From the NCBI RefSeq assembly GCF_001693385.1, contig NZ_CP016428.1, positions 2,914,001 through 2,978,000 on the forward strand: a stretch of 64,000 nucleotides of DNA, given 5' to 3'. Of the stretch, positions 50,552 through 61,028 are shown piece by piece. This DNA comes from Bradyrhizobium icense (GTDB taxonomy: Bacteria > Pseudomonadota > Alphaproteobacteria > Rhizobiales > Xanthobacteraceae). Position 1 is the first letter of the stretch. Every line of letters begins with the position of its first letter. The notes under the pieces were generated by a model. It saw only the letters and a list, made by a program, of their open reading frames with translations, had not been told where the DNA came from and ran no database searches. The translations under genes and the position numbers were made by a program.

Positions 50552-51526
50552 ATGGTTTCAAGAGCGTGGCGAATTATGATCCTTCTCGCATTTGTTCTGC
50601 TTCCGCCCAAATTGGCGCCGGCGGCGGAGGCGCATTGGCCCCAGGTGCTCACTCTCGGCACCGCGTCGGAAGGCGGCACCTACTACGCCTATGGCGAAGG
50701 GCTGGCTCGATTGCTCACGCAAGAACTCGGCATCGCGGTGGTGGCGCGGCCGACCGGCGGCCCGATCGAGAATATCAAGCTGCTCGAGACCGGTGAAATC
50801 CAGCTGGCCTTCGTCACGCAAGGCGTGGCGTTGCAGGCGTGGAGCGCCAGCGCTGCCTGGACCGAAGCACGGCGATACCGAAACATGCGCGCCATGTTCG
50901 CGATGTACGATACGCCGTTTCAGTTTCAGGTACTCAGTGACTCGCCAATTCAATCGTTTGCCCAATTCGCGGGCAAACGCATCGGTGTCGGACCCGAGGG
51001 TGGCACCACCGCCACTTACTTTCCCGAGTTTCTCAAGGCGCTGAAGATCGAGGCCACCCTGATTCACGGCGATTGGGCGGTGCTCGCGGAGAAGTCGGTG
51101 GCGCGGAGCATCGATGCGCTCGCGGTTGGCGCCGGCGTGCCGGCTCCGTTCCTTATCGATATCGAGCGAAAGGCGAAGGTGCGTTATCTCCCTCTCACGC
51201 GGCAAGAGATCGCAACGCTGCGCCTGGCGATGCCGGAGCTCTCCGCATCCGTCGTCGCGGCGGGTTCGTATCCGACTTTGCGGCGCCGGTACGACACGGT
51301 CGGTCTGTTCAACTTCGCCGTTGCGCACAAGGATCTGCCGAACGATCTGGTCACGGCCATCGTCGACACGGTGTTCGCCAATAACGAGCGGATGATCGAA
51401 TTTCATCCGGCGGCGGCGGAAACGATCCCCTCGAACATCGCGCGCAACAATTTCATTCCGCTTCATGGTGGCGCGGTCAGTTGGTATCGCAGCAGGGTTA
51501 CGCCTGGGGTCGTGCAATCGGACTGA
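50552..51526 (+). CDS. TAXI-family TRAP transporter solute-binding protein
   Basis: 324 residues with a signal peptide (about 1-25) and the family opening LTLGTASEGGTYYAYGEGLARLL. TAXI proteins deliver organic acids or amino acids to TRAP permeases, but no fused DctQM permease is near. It lies 25 bp after lpd and 28 bp before dctA, so it may sense or feed a carboxylate. AAGGAGA precedes the ATG. Confidence 0.88.
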   Translation: MVSRAWRIMILLAFVLLPPKLAPAAEAHWPQVLTLGTASEGGTYYAYGEGLARLLTQELGIAVVARPTGGPIENIKLLETGEIQLAFVTQGVALQAWSASAAWTEARRYRNMRAMFAMYDTPFQFQVLSDSPIQSFAQFAGKRIGVGPEGGTTATYFPEFLKALKIEATLIHGDWAVLAEKSVARSIDALAVGAGVPAPFLIDIERKAKVRYLPLTRQEIATLRLAMPELSASVVAAGSYPTLRRRYDTVGLFNFAVAHKDLPNDLVTAIVDTVFANNERMIEFHPAAAETIPSNIARNNFIPLHGGAVSWYRSRVTPGVVQSD

Positions 51527-51554
51527 GAAACAGTTTCTAGAGAGGGAATGAGAC

Positions 51555-52922
51555 ATGGCAACACTAGCAACGACGGACGGTCACCATTCCGTAAAATGGT
51601 ATCAGCACCTCTATGTGCAGGTTCTGGCTGCAATCACCGTTGGCATATTGCTGGGGCATTTTTATCCTCAGATCGGCGAGCAGATGAAGCCGCTCGGCGA
51701 TGCGTTCATCAAATGCATCAAGATGATCATCGCTCCAATCATCTTCTTCACGGTCGTGCATGGGATTGCCAGCATGCGCGACATGAAGAAGGTCGGACGT
51801 GTCGGCTTGAAGGCATTGATCTATTTTGAAGTGCTGACGACGGCTGCACTGATCATCGGACTTGTCGTGATCAATCTGTGGAAGCCCGGCGTCGGCATGA
51901 ACATCGATCTGTCGACCGTCGACACGAAATCGATCGCGGCCTTCACTGCAAAGGCGAAGGAGCAGGGCACCGTCCAGTTTCTGATGGCCATTATCCCGTC
52001 GACGGTCGTCGGCGCTTTTGCCCAAGGTGAAATCCTGCAGGTGTTGTTCTTTGCGATTCTGTTTGCATTTGGGCTGCAGGCTCTTGGTCAGCACGGCGAG
52101 GGCGTGCTGCGGCTGATCGACGTCGTGAGCCATGTGTTCTTCAAGATCGTGGGCTACATCATGAAAGTGGCGCCGATCGGAGCGTTCGGCGCAATGGCGT
52201 TCACGATCGGCAAATACGGCGTTGCCACTCTGATTTCCCTTGGGAATTTCATGTTGGCGTTTTACGCAACATGCCTGTTGTTCGTCTTCATCGTGCTCGG
52301 CGGCGTTGCTGCCCTTTGCAACTTTTCGATTCTCAAGTTCATCCGCTACATCAAGGAAGAACTGCTGATCGTGCTTGGCACTTCGTCGTCGGAAACGGTG
52401 CTGCCGCGCATGATCGCCAAGATGGAAAATCTCGGCTGCGAGAAGTCGGTCGTCGGTCTGGTCATTCCGACCGGATATTCGTTCAACCTGGATGGCACCT
52501 GCATCTACTTGACGATGGCCGCGATCTTCCTGGCGCAGGCGACCGGTACGGACCTTACGATCTGGCAGGAGCTCGGCATCATTGGCGTGCTGCTCCTGAC
52601 ATCCAAGGGCGCCGCCGGCGTCACGGGCTCCGGCTTCATCGTGCTGGCCGCAACGCTTGCATCTGTCGGGACGATTCCGGTCGCGAGCATCGCCTTGATC
52701 CTTGGCATTGATCGCTTCATGTCGGAGGCGCGCGCGCTCACCAACCTCATAGGAAATGGCGTTGCGACAGTCGTTATCGCCAAATGGGAAGGGGCGCTCG
52801 ATGAAAGAGTGCTCCATCAGCGTCTAGACCTGGATCGCGATGTCGAAGCTGATGATCCGGAGTCCGTAACGATTGCGGATGACGAGAAGGAGAGTGGCGC
52901 GCCACGCCCGGTCGTCGCTTGA
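51555..52922 (+). CDS. dctA: C4-dicarboxylate:cation symporter DctA
   Basis: 455-residue membrane transporter for succinate, fumarate and malate. Glutamate-transporter-family motifs are clear: the serine-rich [12 protein letters not shown] hairpin, [13 protein letters not shown] and the late [19 protein letters not shown]. It is in the same direction as the PDH operon and phaAB. Known DctA genes are activated by DctBD with sigma-54; a dctBD pair begins 9 kb downstream. No sigma-54 box could be seen in the short spacer. Confidence 0.96.
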   Translation: MATLATTDGHHSVKWYQHLYVQVLAAITVGILLGHFYPQIGEQMKPLGDAFIKCIKMIIAPIIFFTVVHGIASMRDMKKVGRVGLKALIYFEVLTTAALIIGLVVINLWKPGVGMNIDLSTVDTKSIAAFTAKAKEQGTVQFLMAIIPSTVVGAFAQGEILQVLFFAILFAFGLQALGQHGEGVLRLIDVVSHVFFKIVGYIMKVAPIGAFGAMAFTIGKYGVATLISLGNFMLAFYATCLLFVFIVLGGVAALCNFSILKFIRYIKEELLIVLGTSSSETVLPRMIAKMENLGCEKSVVGLVIPTGYSFNLDGTCIYLTMAAIFLAQATGTDLTIWQELGIIGVLLLTSKGAAGVTGSGFIVLAATLASVGTIPVASIALILGIDRFMSEARALTNLIGNGVATVVIAKWEGALDERVLHQRLDLDRDVEADDPESVTIADDEKESGAPRPVVA

Positions 52923-52952
52923 TCGCGGAGAACACTAAACGAGGAGTTGATT

Positions 52953-54125
52953 ATGACTGAAGTAGTGATTGTGTCCGCCGCGCGGACGCCGGTTGGTTCC
53001 TTCAATGGCGCGTTCGGATCGCTGACTGCCCATGAACTCGGGGCGGTGGCGATCAAGGGGGCACTGGAGCGCGCCGGGGTCTCGCCCGAAGAGGTCGACG
53101 AGGTCATCCTGGGCCAGGTCCTCTCCGGCGGTGAGGGACAAAATCCGGCACGGCAGGCCGCCATGGCGGCCGGCATTCCGCAGGAGAAGACGGCGTGGGG
53201 CATGAACCAGCTCTGCGGTTCTGGCCTGCGGTCGGTAGCTCTTGGTTTGCAGCAGATCGCCAACGGCGATGCGAAAGTCATCGTCGCCGGCGGCATGGAG
53301 TCGATGTCGATGGCGCCGCATCTGTCGCACATGCGGAACGGTACCAAGATGGGCGACGCCAAGTTCGTCGACTCCATGTTGAAAGACGGCCTGCTGGATG
53401 CGTTCCACGGCTATCACATGGGAGTCACCGCGGAGAACATCGCCGCCAAATGGCAGATCACCCGGGAAGAGCAGGACGAGTTCGCCACCAGCTCACAGAA
53501 CAAGGCCGAAGATGCGCAGAAGGGCGGCAGGTTCAGGGACGAGATCGTTCCCGTCACCGTCAAGACCAGAAAGGGAGACGTTGTCGTCGACCAGGATGAG
53601 TATATCCGCGCTGGCACGACGCTGGATGCGCTGGCAAAGCTGAAGCCCGCCTTCAACAAGGAAGGCACGGTAACCGCCGGCAACGCCTCAGGTCTCAACG
53701 ACGGCGCGGCCGCGATGGTGTTGATGAGCGCTGACGAGGCCAGGAAGCGCGGCCTCACTCCGCTGGCCAGGATCGCCTCATGGGCGACTGCGGGCGTTGA
53801 TCCCGCGGTGATGGGGTCGGGTCCAATTCCGGCGTCGCGCAAGGCGCTCGAAAAAGCCGGTTGGAAGGTCAAAGATCTCGATCTCGTCGAGGCCAACGAA
53901 GCCTTCGCGGCGCAGGCGATCGCCGTCAACAAGGACATGGGCTGGGATCCCTCGATCGTGAATGTGAACGGCGGCGCTATCGCCATCGGTCATCCGATCG
54001 GTGCATCAGGCGCGCGCGTGCTGACGACGCTTCTGTTCGAGATGCAGAAGCGCGGCGCGAAGAGAGGCCTTGCCACGCTGTGCATCGGCGGCGGCATGGG
54101 CGTAGCCCTGACGGTCGAGCGCTAG
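52953..54125 (+). CDS. phaA: Acetyl-CoA acetyltransferase (beta-ketothiolase)
   Basis: 390 residues. Condenses two acetyl-CoA to acetoacetyl-CoA. Catalytic Cys88 (NQLCGSG), His in GHPIGASG and the C-terminal Cys in CIGGGMG are present. The ATG at 52953 has GAGGAG 6 bp upstream. With phaB next, it starts polyhydroxybutyrate synthesis; phaC is not in the window. Confidence 0.95.
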   Translation: MTEVVIVSAARTPVGSFNGAFGSLTAHELGAVAIKGALERAGVSPEEVDEVILGQVLSGGEGQNPARQAAMAAGIPQEKTAWGMNQLCGSGLRSVALGLQQIANGDAKVIVAGGMESMSMAPHLSHMRNGTKMGDAKFVDSMLKDGLLDAFHGYHMGVTAENIAAKWQITREEQDEFATSSQNKAEDAQKGGRFRDEIVPVTVKTRKGDVVVDQDEYIRAGTTLDALAKLKPAFNKEGTVTAGNASGLNDGAAAMVLMSADEARKRGLTPLARIASWATAGVDPAVMGSGPIPASRKALEKAGWKVKDLDLVEANEAFAAQAIAVNKDMGWDPSIVNVNGGAIAIGHPIGASGARVLTTLLFEMQKRGAKRGLATLCIGGGMGVALTVER

Positions 54126-54243
54126 GCCAGCGTCGGTTTTACTGGCTCCGAACAAAGCAAGACGCGGATAGCACCAGCCGTCCGCGAAGGACCGAGGCTC
54201 GCAAGAGCCAGCGAATCCAACACGAACCGATCAGGAGGGGACG

Positions 54244-54969
54244 ATGTCCAGGGTTGCGGTGGTTACCGGCGGTACGCGCGGCATAGGCGAGGCGATTTCG
54301 ATTGGGCTCAAGGCGGCCGGCTACAAGGTGGCGGCGAGCTATGCCGGCAATGACGAGGCGGCCGCGAAGTTCAAGAAGGAGACTGGCATCAACGTCTACA
54401 AGTGGGACGTGTCGAATTACGACGCCTGCGTTGCGGGTCTGAAGCAAATCGAAGCCGAATTGGGGCCGGTGGAGGTGCTGGTCAACAACGCCGGGATCAC
54501 CAAGGACGGCATGTTCCACAAGATGACTCCGGAGCAGTGGTACGGCGTCATCAACACCAACCTGAACTCGCTGTTCAACATGACACGGCCGGTGTGGGAA
54601 GGCATGCGCGAGCGCAAATTCGGCCGTGTGATCTGCATTTCATCGATCAACGGCCAGAAAGGCCAGATGGGCCAGGTCAATTATTCCGCCGCCAAGGCGG
54701 GAGACATCGGCTTCGTGAAGGCGCTGGCCCAGGAGGGAGCTCGCGCCGGTATTACCGTCAACACGATCTGCCCGGGCTATATCGCGACAGAAATGGTCAA
54801 GGCCATCAACCCGGACGTCGTGGCCAAGAACATCCTGCCCCAGATCCCGGTCGGTCGCCTGGGCGAGCCGCATGAGATCGCGCGAACCGTCGTGTTCCTG
54901 GCATCTGACGATGCCGGCTTCATCACGGGCTCGACGATATCAGCGAATGGCGGCCAGCACATGAACTGA
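54244..54969 (+). CDS. phaB: Acetoacetyl-CoA reductase PhaB
   Basis: 241-residue short-chain dehydrogenase. NADPH motif TGGTRGIGEAI and catalytic Ser-Tyr-Lys (SSINGQKGQ...NYSAAKAG) match PhaB. Produces (R)-3-hydroxybutyryl-CoA. AGGAGGGG precedes the ATG; it lies 118 bp after phaA. Confidence 0.95.
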   Translation: MSRVAVVTGGTRGIGEAISIGLKAAGYKVAASYAGNDEAAAKFKKETGINVYKWDVSNYDACVAGLKQIEAELGPVEVLVNNAGITKDGMFHKMTPEQWYGVINTNLNSLFNMTRPVWEGMRERKFGRVICISSINGQKGQMGQVNYSAAKAGDIGFVKALAQEGARAGITVNTICPGYIATEMVKAINPDVVAKNILPQIPVGRLGEPHEIARTVVFLASDDAGFITGSTISANGGQHMN

Positions 54970-54978
54970 GCGCCCGCC

Positions 54979-55380
54979 ATGTCGATCCAGCCACGAGGCG
55001 ACCTGACGACACGAACGCTCGCCATGCCCGCGGATGAAAATCCGAGCGGCGATATCTTCGGTGGCTGGGTGCTTTCCCAGATGGACATCGCCGGAGGCAT
55101 CCATGCCGGACAGCGTGCGCAAAGCCGCGTCGCAACAGTTGCGATCGAGGCGATGCATTTCATCAAGCCCGTGCATGTGGGAGATGTCTTGTGCGTCTAC
55201 GCGGCGCCCGAGCGTGTCGGGCGCTCCTCGGTGGCGATCCGCCTCGAGGCGTGGGCGCTGCGGCGACGGCTCGGAGACCGCGTCAAGGTGACGGAAGGCA
55301 TTTTTACGTTTGTCGCGCTGGATGCCGAGGGATGGTCGGCGCCGATTGCATCCGATCGGCAAGGGGAAACATCGCAGTAA
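54979..55380 (+). CDS. YciA-type acyl-CoA thioesterase (hotdog fold)
   Basis: 133 residues with the YciA-like motif NPSGDIFGGWVLSQMDIAG, whose Asp/Asn region forms the hotdog active site, then AMHFIKPVHVGD. Hydrolyses short or medium acyl-CoAs. It follows phaB by 9 bp, so it could trim acyl-CoA pools made here. Its own ribosome site is poor, consistent with coupling to phaB. Confidence 0.88.
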   Translation: MSIQPRGDLTTRTLAMPADENPSGDIFGGWVLSQMDIAGGIHAGQRAQSRVATVAIEAMHFIKPVHVGDVLCVYAAPERVGRSSVAIRLEAWALRRRLGDRVKVTEGIFTFVALDAEGWSAPIASDRQGETSQ

Positions 55381-55401
55381 CCACCAATGAAGGAGAGGGA
55401 A

Positions 55402-55827
55402 ATGTCCGACGGCAAATCGAAGGTAAACGATACTGACTGGGGCTTCGCCGGGTTCGACTTCGCCAAGCTCATCGAATCCTGCCAGATCAGCGGCGTCGAT
55501 ATGACGTCATTGATCGACGTGGAGAAGAAGAACATCGACGCGCTGAACGAGGTCAACCGTTCGGCATACGACAGTTGGCAAAACCTGATGGCCCGACAGA
55601 CCGAGGTTTTCCAGGAAATGATGAAGGCGATCGCCGCCGAGGCCAGCAACGAAACGGTCGCGGGACGGCGCACCGAAATTGCAAGGCAGGGATTCGAAAA
55701 AGCTCTCGCCAACATGCGCCAGCTCGCCGAGACGGCGACCGAACAGCAAAAGCAAACGATCGAGATATTGCGACGGCGTTTCGAAGACGGAATGGCGGCC
55801 ATGCGTACGCGTGATGGAAGCGTCTGA
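55402..55827 (+). CDS. Phasin-like protein
   Basis: 141 residues, helical and amphipathic, rich in Ala, Gln and Glu. The middle part (NRSAYDSWQNLMARQTEVFQ) is like phasins that coat PHB granules. The ATG at 55402 follows GAAGGAGAGG. Location after phaAB supports the granule role; sequence alone supports it moderately. Confidence 0.7.
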   Translation: MSDGKSKVNDTDWGFAGFDFAKLIESCQISGVDMTSLIDVEKKNIDALNEVNRSAYDSWQNLMARQTEVFQEMMKAIAAEASNETVAGRRTEIARQGFEKALANMRQLAETATEQQKQTIEILRRRFEDGMAAMRTRDGSV

Positions 55828-55899
55828 GGTCACCTGACGGCAGCGGGAAGAGGGGCGAAAGCATCCGACTCTCGAACAAGAGTAGAATCGGGGAAAACG

Positions 55900-58176
55900 A
55901 TGAACCAGGATCTGAGGGAAGCTGCACTCGAATATCATCGCCTGCCGAGGCCGGGAAAGATTTCCGTGGTGCCGACCACGGCCATGGCGACGCAACGCGA
56001 TTTGTCGCTGGCGTATTCACCGGGCGTGGCGGAGCCTTGCCTGGTCATCGCCAAGGACCCGTTGCAGGCCGATGAGCTGACCGCACGCAGCAATCTCGTG
56101 GCTGTCGTCACCAACGGCACCGCCGTGCTCGGCCTTGGCAATATCGGCGCGCTGGCCGGCAAGCCGGTGATGGAAGGCAAGGCGTGCCTATTCAAGAAGT
56201 TCGCCGGGATCGACGTGTTCGACATCGAGCTTGCCGAAGAAGACCCTGACGCGCTGATCGAGACCATCGCCCGGATGGAGCCAACGTTCGGCGGCATCAA
56301 CCTCGAGGATATCAAGGCGCCGGAATGCTTCTACATCGAGCAGAAGCTTCGCACCCGTATGAAGATTCCGGTCTTTCACGATGACCAGCACGGCACCGCG
56401 ATCATCGCCGCGGCGGCGATCCTCAACGGCCTGAAGCTGGTCAAGAAGGATATTGCCGACGTCAAGCTGGTCTGCTCCGGCGCCGGCGCGGCGGCGCTGG
56501 CCTGTCTCGATCTGATCGTCAGCCTTGGCCTGCGGCACGATCGCATCATCGTGACCGACGCAAAAGGCGTCGTCTATGCCGGCCGCACGGAGGGCATGGA
56601 TGACAACAAGGCGCGCTATGCGGTGAAAACGGACGCGCGAAAGCTGGACGAGATCATTCAGGACGCGGACATCTTTCTCGGCCTGTCGGCCGGCAACGTG
56701 CTGACGCCTGACATGGTCAAGAAGATGGCGCGAGATCCCCTGATCTTCGCCATGGCTAACCCGATCCCGGAAATCTTGCCGGAAGACGCGCTGGCGGTTC
56801 GTCCGGATGCGATCATCGGCACGGGACGGTCGGACTATCCCAACCAGATCAACAACGTCCTGTGCTTTCCGTTCATCTTCCGGGGAGCGCTCGATTGCGG
56901 GGCGACAACGATCAACGAGCAGATGAAGCTTGCGACCGTCCGTGCGCTGGCGGATCTGGCCATGGCGGAAGTGCCCGAGGTGGTGGCTGCTGCGTATAAG
57001 GGAGAGAAGCTTCGGTTCGGCCGCGACTATCTGATTCCAAAGCCGCTCGACCCGCGTCTCATCGAGGTCGTCGCACCGGCGGTGGCGAAGGCTGCGGCCG
57101 ACAGCGGCGTCGCCAAGCGTCCGATCGCCGACATGGAAGCTTATCGCCAGCAGCTAAGCCGCTTCGTCTATCAGTCCGGCAACGCGATGCAGCCGGTCTT
57201 CTCGGTGGCGAAGGGAAGCGGCAAGTCTCTTATTCTGGCGGAGGGCGAAGACGAGCGCGTGCTGCGCGCTGCCCAGGTAGTCGTGGACGAGAAGATCGCA
57301 AGGCCGTTGCTGGTCGGACGTCCCTCGACGATCGAGGATCGGATCAAGTCGTTCGATCTCCGGCTGAGGCCGGGCATGGACTGCGACATCATCGATCCGC
57401 ATGATGCGGAGATCTATTCCAAATGCGCTGAAGTGTATCATTCGCGCAGAAAGCGCGACGGCGTATCGGCTGGCCTCGCTCTCTCGGAGACCCGAAGCAA
57501 TGCGACCGTACTTGCCTCGCTCCTTCTCGCGAGAGGCGTTGGCGATGCGATGCTGTGCGGGGTCATCGGCAGGACATCCGACCATCTGACCGCCATTCGC
57601 AATGTGATCGGTACCCGTGACGATGCGCGGACTCTCGCTGTGATGCAGATGCTCATTCTGCCGCAGCATCAGCTGTTCATTTGCGACACCCACTGCCACC
57701 TTAACCCGACCGCCGAGCAGGTCGCCGAAATCGCCTTGCTGGCGGCGGCCGAGGTCCGGCGCTTCGGCATCACGCCGAGGGTGGCGTTGTTGTCGCATTC
57801 GAGCTTTGGCAGCTCCGCGGCACCGGAAGCCAACAAGATGCGGGAGGCGCGGGCGGTCATTCGCGAGCGATCCCCCGATCTGGCGGTGGAAGGGGAGATG
57901 CGCGGGGACGCTGCCCTGTCGCCATCCGTACTTCACCACGAGTTTTCCGATTCCGGCTTCGAGGGACCGGCGAACGTGCTGGTGATGCCGAATCTCGACG
58001 CCGCCAACATCTCCTACAATCTGCTCAGGATGGCGGCGGGCCAGGGATTGACGGTCGGCGGCATTCTGCTCGGAGCGGCAAAGCCGGCCCACATCCTCAC
58101 GCCATCGTCCACGGTGCGGCGCATCGTGAACATGGCCGCCGTCGCGGTCGCGGACGCGGTCTCCGAGAGAGCCTGA
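55900..58176 (+). CDS. maeB: Malic enzyme with C-terminal phosphotransacetylase-like domain (MaeB type)
   Basis: 758 residues: malic enzyme part (about 1-430; the segment around [23 protein letters not shown](P) motif [12 protein letters not shown]) and a phosphate-acetyltransferase-like tail (about 440-758) that is regulatory in known MaeB enzymes. Converts malate to pyruvate with NAD(P)H. In this neighbourhood it would feed pyruvate to AceE. NAD versus NADP preference cannot be told. GGGGAAAA precedes the ATG. Confidence 0.96.
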   Translation: MNQDLREAALEYHRLPRPGKISVVPTTAMATQRDLSLAYSPGVAEPCLVIAKDPLQADELTARSNLVAVVTNGTAVLGLGNIGALAGKPVMEGKACLFKKFAGIDVFDIELAEEDPDALIETIARMEPTFGGINLEDIKAPECFYIEQKLRTRMKIPVFHDDQHGTAIIAAAAILNGLKLVKKDIADVKLVCSGAGAAALACLDLIVSLGLRHDRIIVTDAKGVVYAGRTEGMDDNKARYAVKTDARKLDEIIQDADIFLGLSAGNVLTPDMVKKMARDPLIFAMANPIPEILPEDALAVRPDAIIGTGRSDYPNQINNVLCFPFIFRGALDCGATTINEQMKLATVRALADLAMAEVPEVVAAAYKGEKLRFGRDYLIPKPLDPRLIEVVAPAVAKAAADSGVAKRPIADMEAYRQQLSRFVYQSGNAMQPVFSVAKGSGKSLILAEGEDERVLRAAQVVVDEKIARPLLVGRPSTIEDRIKSFDLRLRPGMDCDIIDPHDAEIYSKCAEVYHSRRKRDGVSAGLALSETRSNATVLASLLLARGVGDAMLCGVIGRTSDHLTAIRNVIGTRDDARTLAVMQMLILPQHQLFICDTHCHLNPTAEQVAEIALLAAAEVRRFGITPRVALLSHSSFGSSAAPEANKMREARAVIRERSPDLAVEGEMRGDAALSPSVLHHEFSDSGFEGPANVLVMPNLDAANISYNLLRMAAGQGLTVGGILLGAAKPAHILTPSSTVRRIVNMAAVAVADAVSERA

Positions 58177-58226
58177 TCGGGAGGACGCGTTTGGGCGGAT
58201 AGTGAACTCGATCGGTCGAGGCCATC

Positions 58227-59549
58227 ATGAGTAAGCCGCAATTGGGAAAATCCCGCATTGTGATCGTCGGAGGCGGAGCCGGCGGATTGGAGCTTGCGAC
58301 GCGCCTCGGCGACAAATACGGGCGCAAGGGCAAGCTCGACGTCACGCTGATCGAGCGCAACCGCACGCATGTATGGAAGCCGAAGCTGCACGAGATTGCC
58401 GCCGGCAGCATGGATATCTCGGCCCACGAGGTCGACTATCTCGCTCAGTCCTACTGGCACGGCTTTCGCTACCGGATCGGCGACTTGATCGGGATCGATC
58501 GGGACCGCCGTCAGGTGCAGGTGGCGGCGTATTTCGATGCTGAAGGCCGCGAGGTCACGCCGAAGCGGAGCTTCGACTATGACGTCCTCGTCATCGCCAT
58601 CGGAAGCCAGAACAACGATTTTGGCACGCCCGGCGTCGTCAACCACGCGATCAAGCTGGAATCGCAGGCGGACGCGCGGCGGTTCCACGAACGAATGGTC
58701 AATGCCTGCATCCGCGCGCATGCCCAATCGGCGCCTTTGGGAGCGCATCAGTTGAAGGTCGCAATCATCGGGGCCGGTGCGACCGGTGTCGAACTTGCAG
58801 CCGAGCTGCACCGGACGACACGCGAAGTGGTGGCGTACGGCCTTGATCAGGTCGATCCTCAGAAGGACATCAGGATCACGCTGATCGAAGCCGCCGACCG
58901 TGTGCTTCCCGCGCTTCCGGAACGGGTATCGAGAGAGACAGAGAAGTTGCTTGCCCGGCTGGGTGTCAATGTGCTTGTCGGCGCCAAAGTCTCGGAGGTC
59001 GGCTCCGACCATGTGAGCCTGACGGACGGCCGCACTATCCCTGCCGAACTGATCGTCTGGGCGGCGGGAGTCAAGGCGCCCGATTTCCTGAAGGACATCG
59101 CCGGACTCGAGACCAACCGTATCAATCAGCTCGTCGTCCGGCCGACCCTGCAGACAACGCGTGACGACGGCATCTTTGCAATCGGTGACTGCTCGGCCTG
59201 CTCTTGGGGCGAGCGCGGCAATGTGCCGCCGCGGGCGCAAGCGGCTCACCAGCAGGCCTCGCATCTCTATACCCAGATTCCGCGCTATCTGCGGGGCGGG
59301 CCGATCAAGGACTACAAGTATAGAGACTTCGGCTCCCTGGTGTCGCTCGGCGAATTCAGCACGGTCGGCTCGATGATGGGCGCGCTCGTGGGCGGCAACC
59401 TGGTGTTCGCGGGCATCTTCGCACGGATGATGTACCTGTCGCTCTACAAGATGCACGAACACGCGCTGCATGGTTCGGTGAAGGTTGCGCTCGACACGCT
59501 GGCGCGTCTGATCACCCGGCGCACTGAGCCACATGTGAAGCTGCATTGA
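58227..59549 (+). CDS. ndh: Type II NADH:quinone dehydrogenase (NDH-2)
   Basis: 440 residues with two dinucleotide motifs (VIVGGGAGGLELATRLG for FAD and VAIIGAGATGVELAAEL for NADH) and a C-terminal membrane-anchoring helix region (MMGALVGGNLVFAGIFARMMYLSLYKMHEHAL). Oxidises NADH to feed quinone without pumping protons. It directly precedes cydAB. Confidence 0.94.
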   Translation: MSKPQLGKSRIVIVGGGAGGLELATRLGDKYGRKGKLDVTLIERNRTHVWKPKLHEIAAGSMDISAHEVDYLAQSYWHGFRYRIGDLIGIDRDRRQVQVAAYFDAEGREVTPKRSFDYDVLVIAIGSQNNDFGTPGVVNHAIKLESQADARRFHERMVNACIRAHAQSAPLGAHQLKVAIIGAGATGVELAAELHRTTREVVAYGLDQVDPQKDIRITLIEAADRVLPALPERVSRETEKLLARLGVNVLVGAKVSEVGSDHVSLTDGRTIPAELIVWAAGVKAPDFLKDIAGLETNRINQLVVRPTLQTTRDDGIFAIGDCSACSWGERGNVPPRAQAAHQQASHLYTQIPRYLRGGPIKDYKYRDFGSLVSLGEFSTVGSMMGALVGGNLVFAGIFARMMYLSLYKMHEHALHGSVKVALDTLARLITRRTEPHVKLH

Positions 59550-59636
59550 TAGTGGGTCGCAAACGATGGATGTCGTATCGACCGTTGCGCGTTTGACTGG
59601 CCCTGAGGCGCCGCGCCGAACATGGAGGGGACGCTG

Positions 59637-61028
59637 ATGGACGCCGTGTTCCTTGCGCGCATGCAGTTCGCCGCCAACATCACGTTCCACATTCTGTTTC
59701 CGTCAATCTCGATTGCGCTGGGCTGGGTGCTGCTGTTCTTTAGGGTGAAGCATCTGCGTGCAACTGATCCGCAGCAAAAACTCGAGTGGCTGCGCGCCTA
59801 TCGCTTGTGGACCAAGGTGTTCGCCCTGACATTCGCGCTCGGGGTCGTCAGCGGCGTCACCATGAGCTTCCAGTTCGGCACGAACTGGCCGGGCTACATG
59901 GAGCGTGTCGGGAATATCGCCGGCCCGCTGCTCGGTTATGAGGTGCTGACCGCCTTCTTCCTGGAGGCGGGCTTTCTCGGTGTCATGCTGTTCGGCCACC
60001 GCCGGGTCGGCGAGATGGTTCACTTGGGCGCGACCTTCCTCGTCGCGTTCGGTACGTTGATGAGCGCATTCTGGATCCTTGCGCTCAATTCATGGATGCA
60101 GACGCCGGCGGGGTACGAAATCGTCGATGGCCAGTTTCATGCGCGGAGCTGGTTGGAGATCATCTTCAATCCGTCCTTCCCGTATCGGTTGGTCCACATG
60201 GTGCTTGCATCCGCGCTGACCTGCGCGTTCCTGATGATCGGGATCAGCGCCTGGCAACTTCTGAAAGGCGTCGCCACGGCGAGCGCGTCACGTGTGCTTC
60301 GGACCGGGCTCATTTTCGCTGCACTGGCCGCGCCGGCGCAGATGGTGGCCGGTGACTTCCATGGCCTCAATACGCTCAAGCATCAGCCGCAGAAGATCGC
60401 GGCGGTCGAAGGTATCTGGGAAACGACGCGGGGCGCGCCGCTGCTGCTGTTCGCGATTCCGGACGATGCTGCGAGAACAAACCGTTTCGAGTGGGGCATA
60501 CCGAAGCTCGCGAGCCTGATCCTCCGGCACGACCCTGACGGAGAACTCAAGGGGTTGAACGAGTTTCCATCGGCCCACCCGCCCGTCCTACCCCTGTTCT
60601 GGTCGTTTCGTATCATGGTGGGGACCGGCATCTTGATGCTGCTCGTCAGCTGGATAGGCCTGTGGCGACATTGGCGCGACGGCTGGGATTTTGCCAAAAT
60701 GCCGCGACCAATGCTCGGGATATTCGCGGGCATGACCTTTGCCGGTTGGGTTGCGACCATTGCCGGATGGTACGTCACAGAAATCGGACGGCAGCCTTTC
60801 ATCGTTTCCGGTCTCATTCGAACCGCCGACGTCGCTTCGCGGGTCCCGTCATCGAGCATCGCCGTGACGTTCGCTATCTATGTTGCGGTCTATCTGGCGC
60901 TGCTCGCGGCCTATGTCGGCGTCCTCAAATACATGGCTGAAACCGCCGACAAGAAGTCGTACGCAAGCGCGTCGACGGACCTGGCGGGGGACCCGCAGGA
61001 ATATCAGCGCCGGGGAGAATTCGCATGA
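59637..61028 (+). CDS. cydA: Cytochrome bd-type quinol oxidase subunit I (CioA/short Q-loop type)
   Basis: 463 residues. Heme ligands His18 (TFHILFPS), a second His in RLVHMVLAS and a Met in FRIMVGTG are present, as is GRQP in GWYVTEIGRQPF. The short length and short Q-loop match cyanide-insensitive oxidases (CioA). The ATG at 59637 has GGAGGGG upstream; the ATG at 59622 lies on that ribosome site. Its stop overlaps the cydB ATG. Confidence 0.93.
   Translation: MDAVFLARMQFAANITFHILFPSISIALGWVLLFFRVKHLRATDPQQKLEWLRAYRLWTKVFALTFALGVVSGVTMSFQFGTNWPGYMERVGNIAGPLLGYEVLTAFFLEAGFLGVMLFGHRRVGEMVHLGATFLVAFGTLMSAFWILALNSWMQTPAGYEIVDGQFHARSWLEIIFNPSFPYRLVHMVLASALTCAFLMIGISAWQLLKGVATASASRVLRTGLIFAALAAPAQMVAGDFHGLNTLKHQPQKIAAVEGIWETTRGAPLLLFAIPDDAARTNRFEWGIPKLASLILRHDPDGELKGLNEFPSAHPPVLPLFWSFRIMVGTGILMLLVSWIGLWRHWRDGWDFAKMPRPMLGIFAGMTFAGWVATIAGWYVTEIGRQPFIVSGLIRTADVASRVPSSSIAVTFAIYVAVYLALLAAYVGVLKYMAETADKKSYASASTDLAGDPQEYQRRGEFA

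Noticed and set aside
58014..59690. 558-residue open frame on the minus strand
   Set aside because: Antisense to ndh and the end of maeB; composition is that of a shadow frame.
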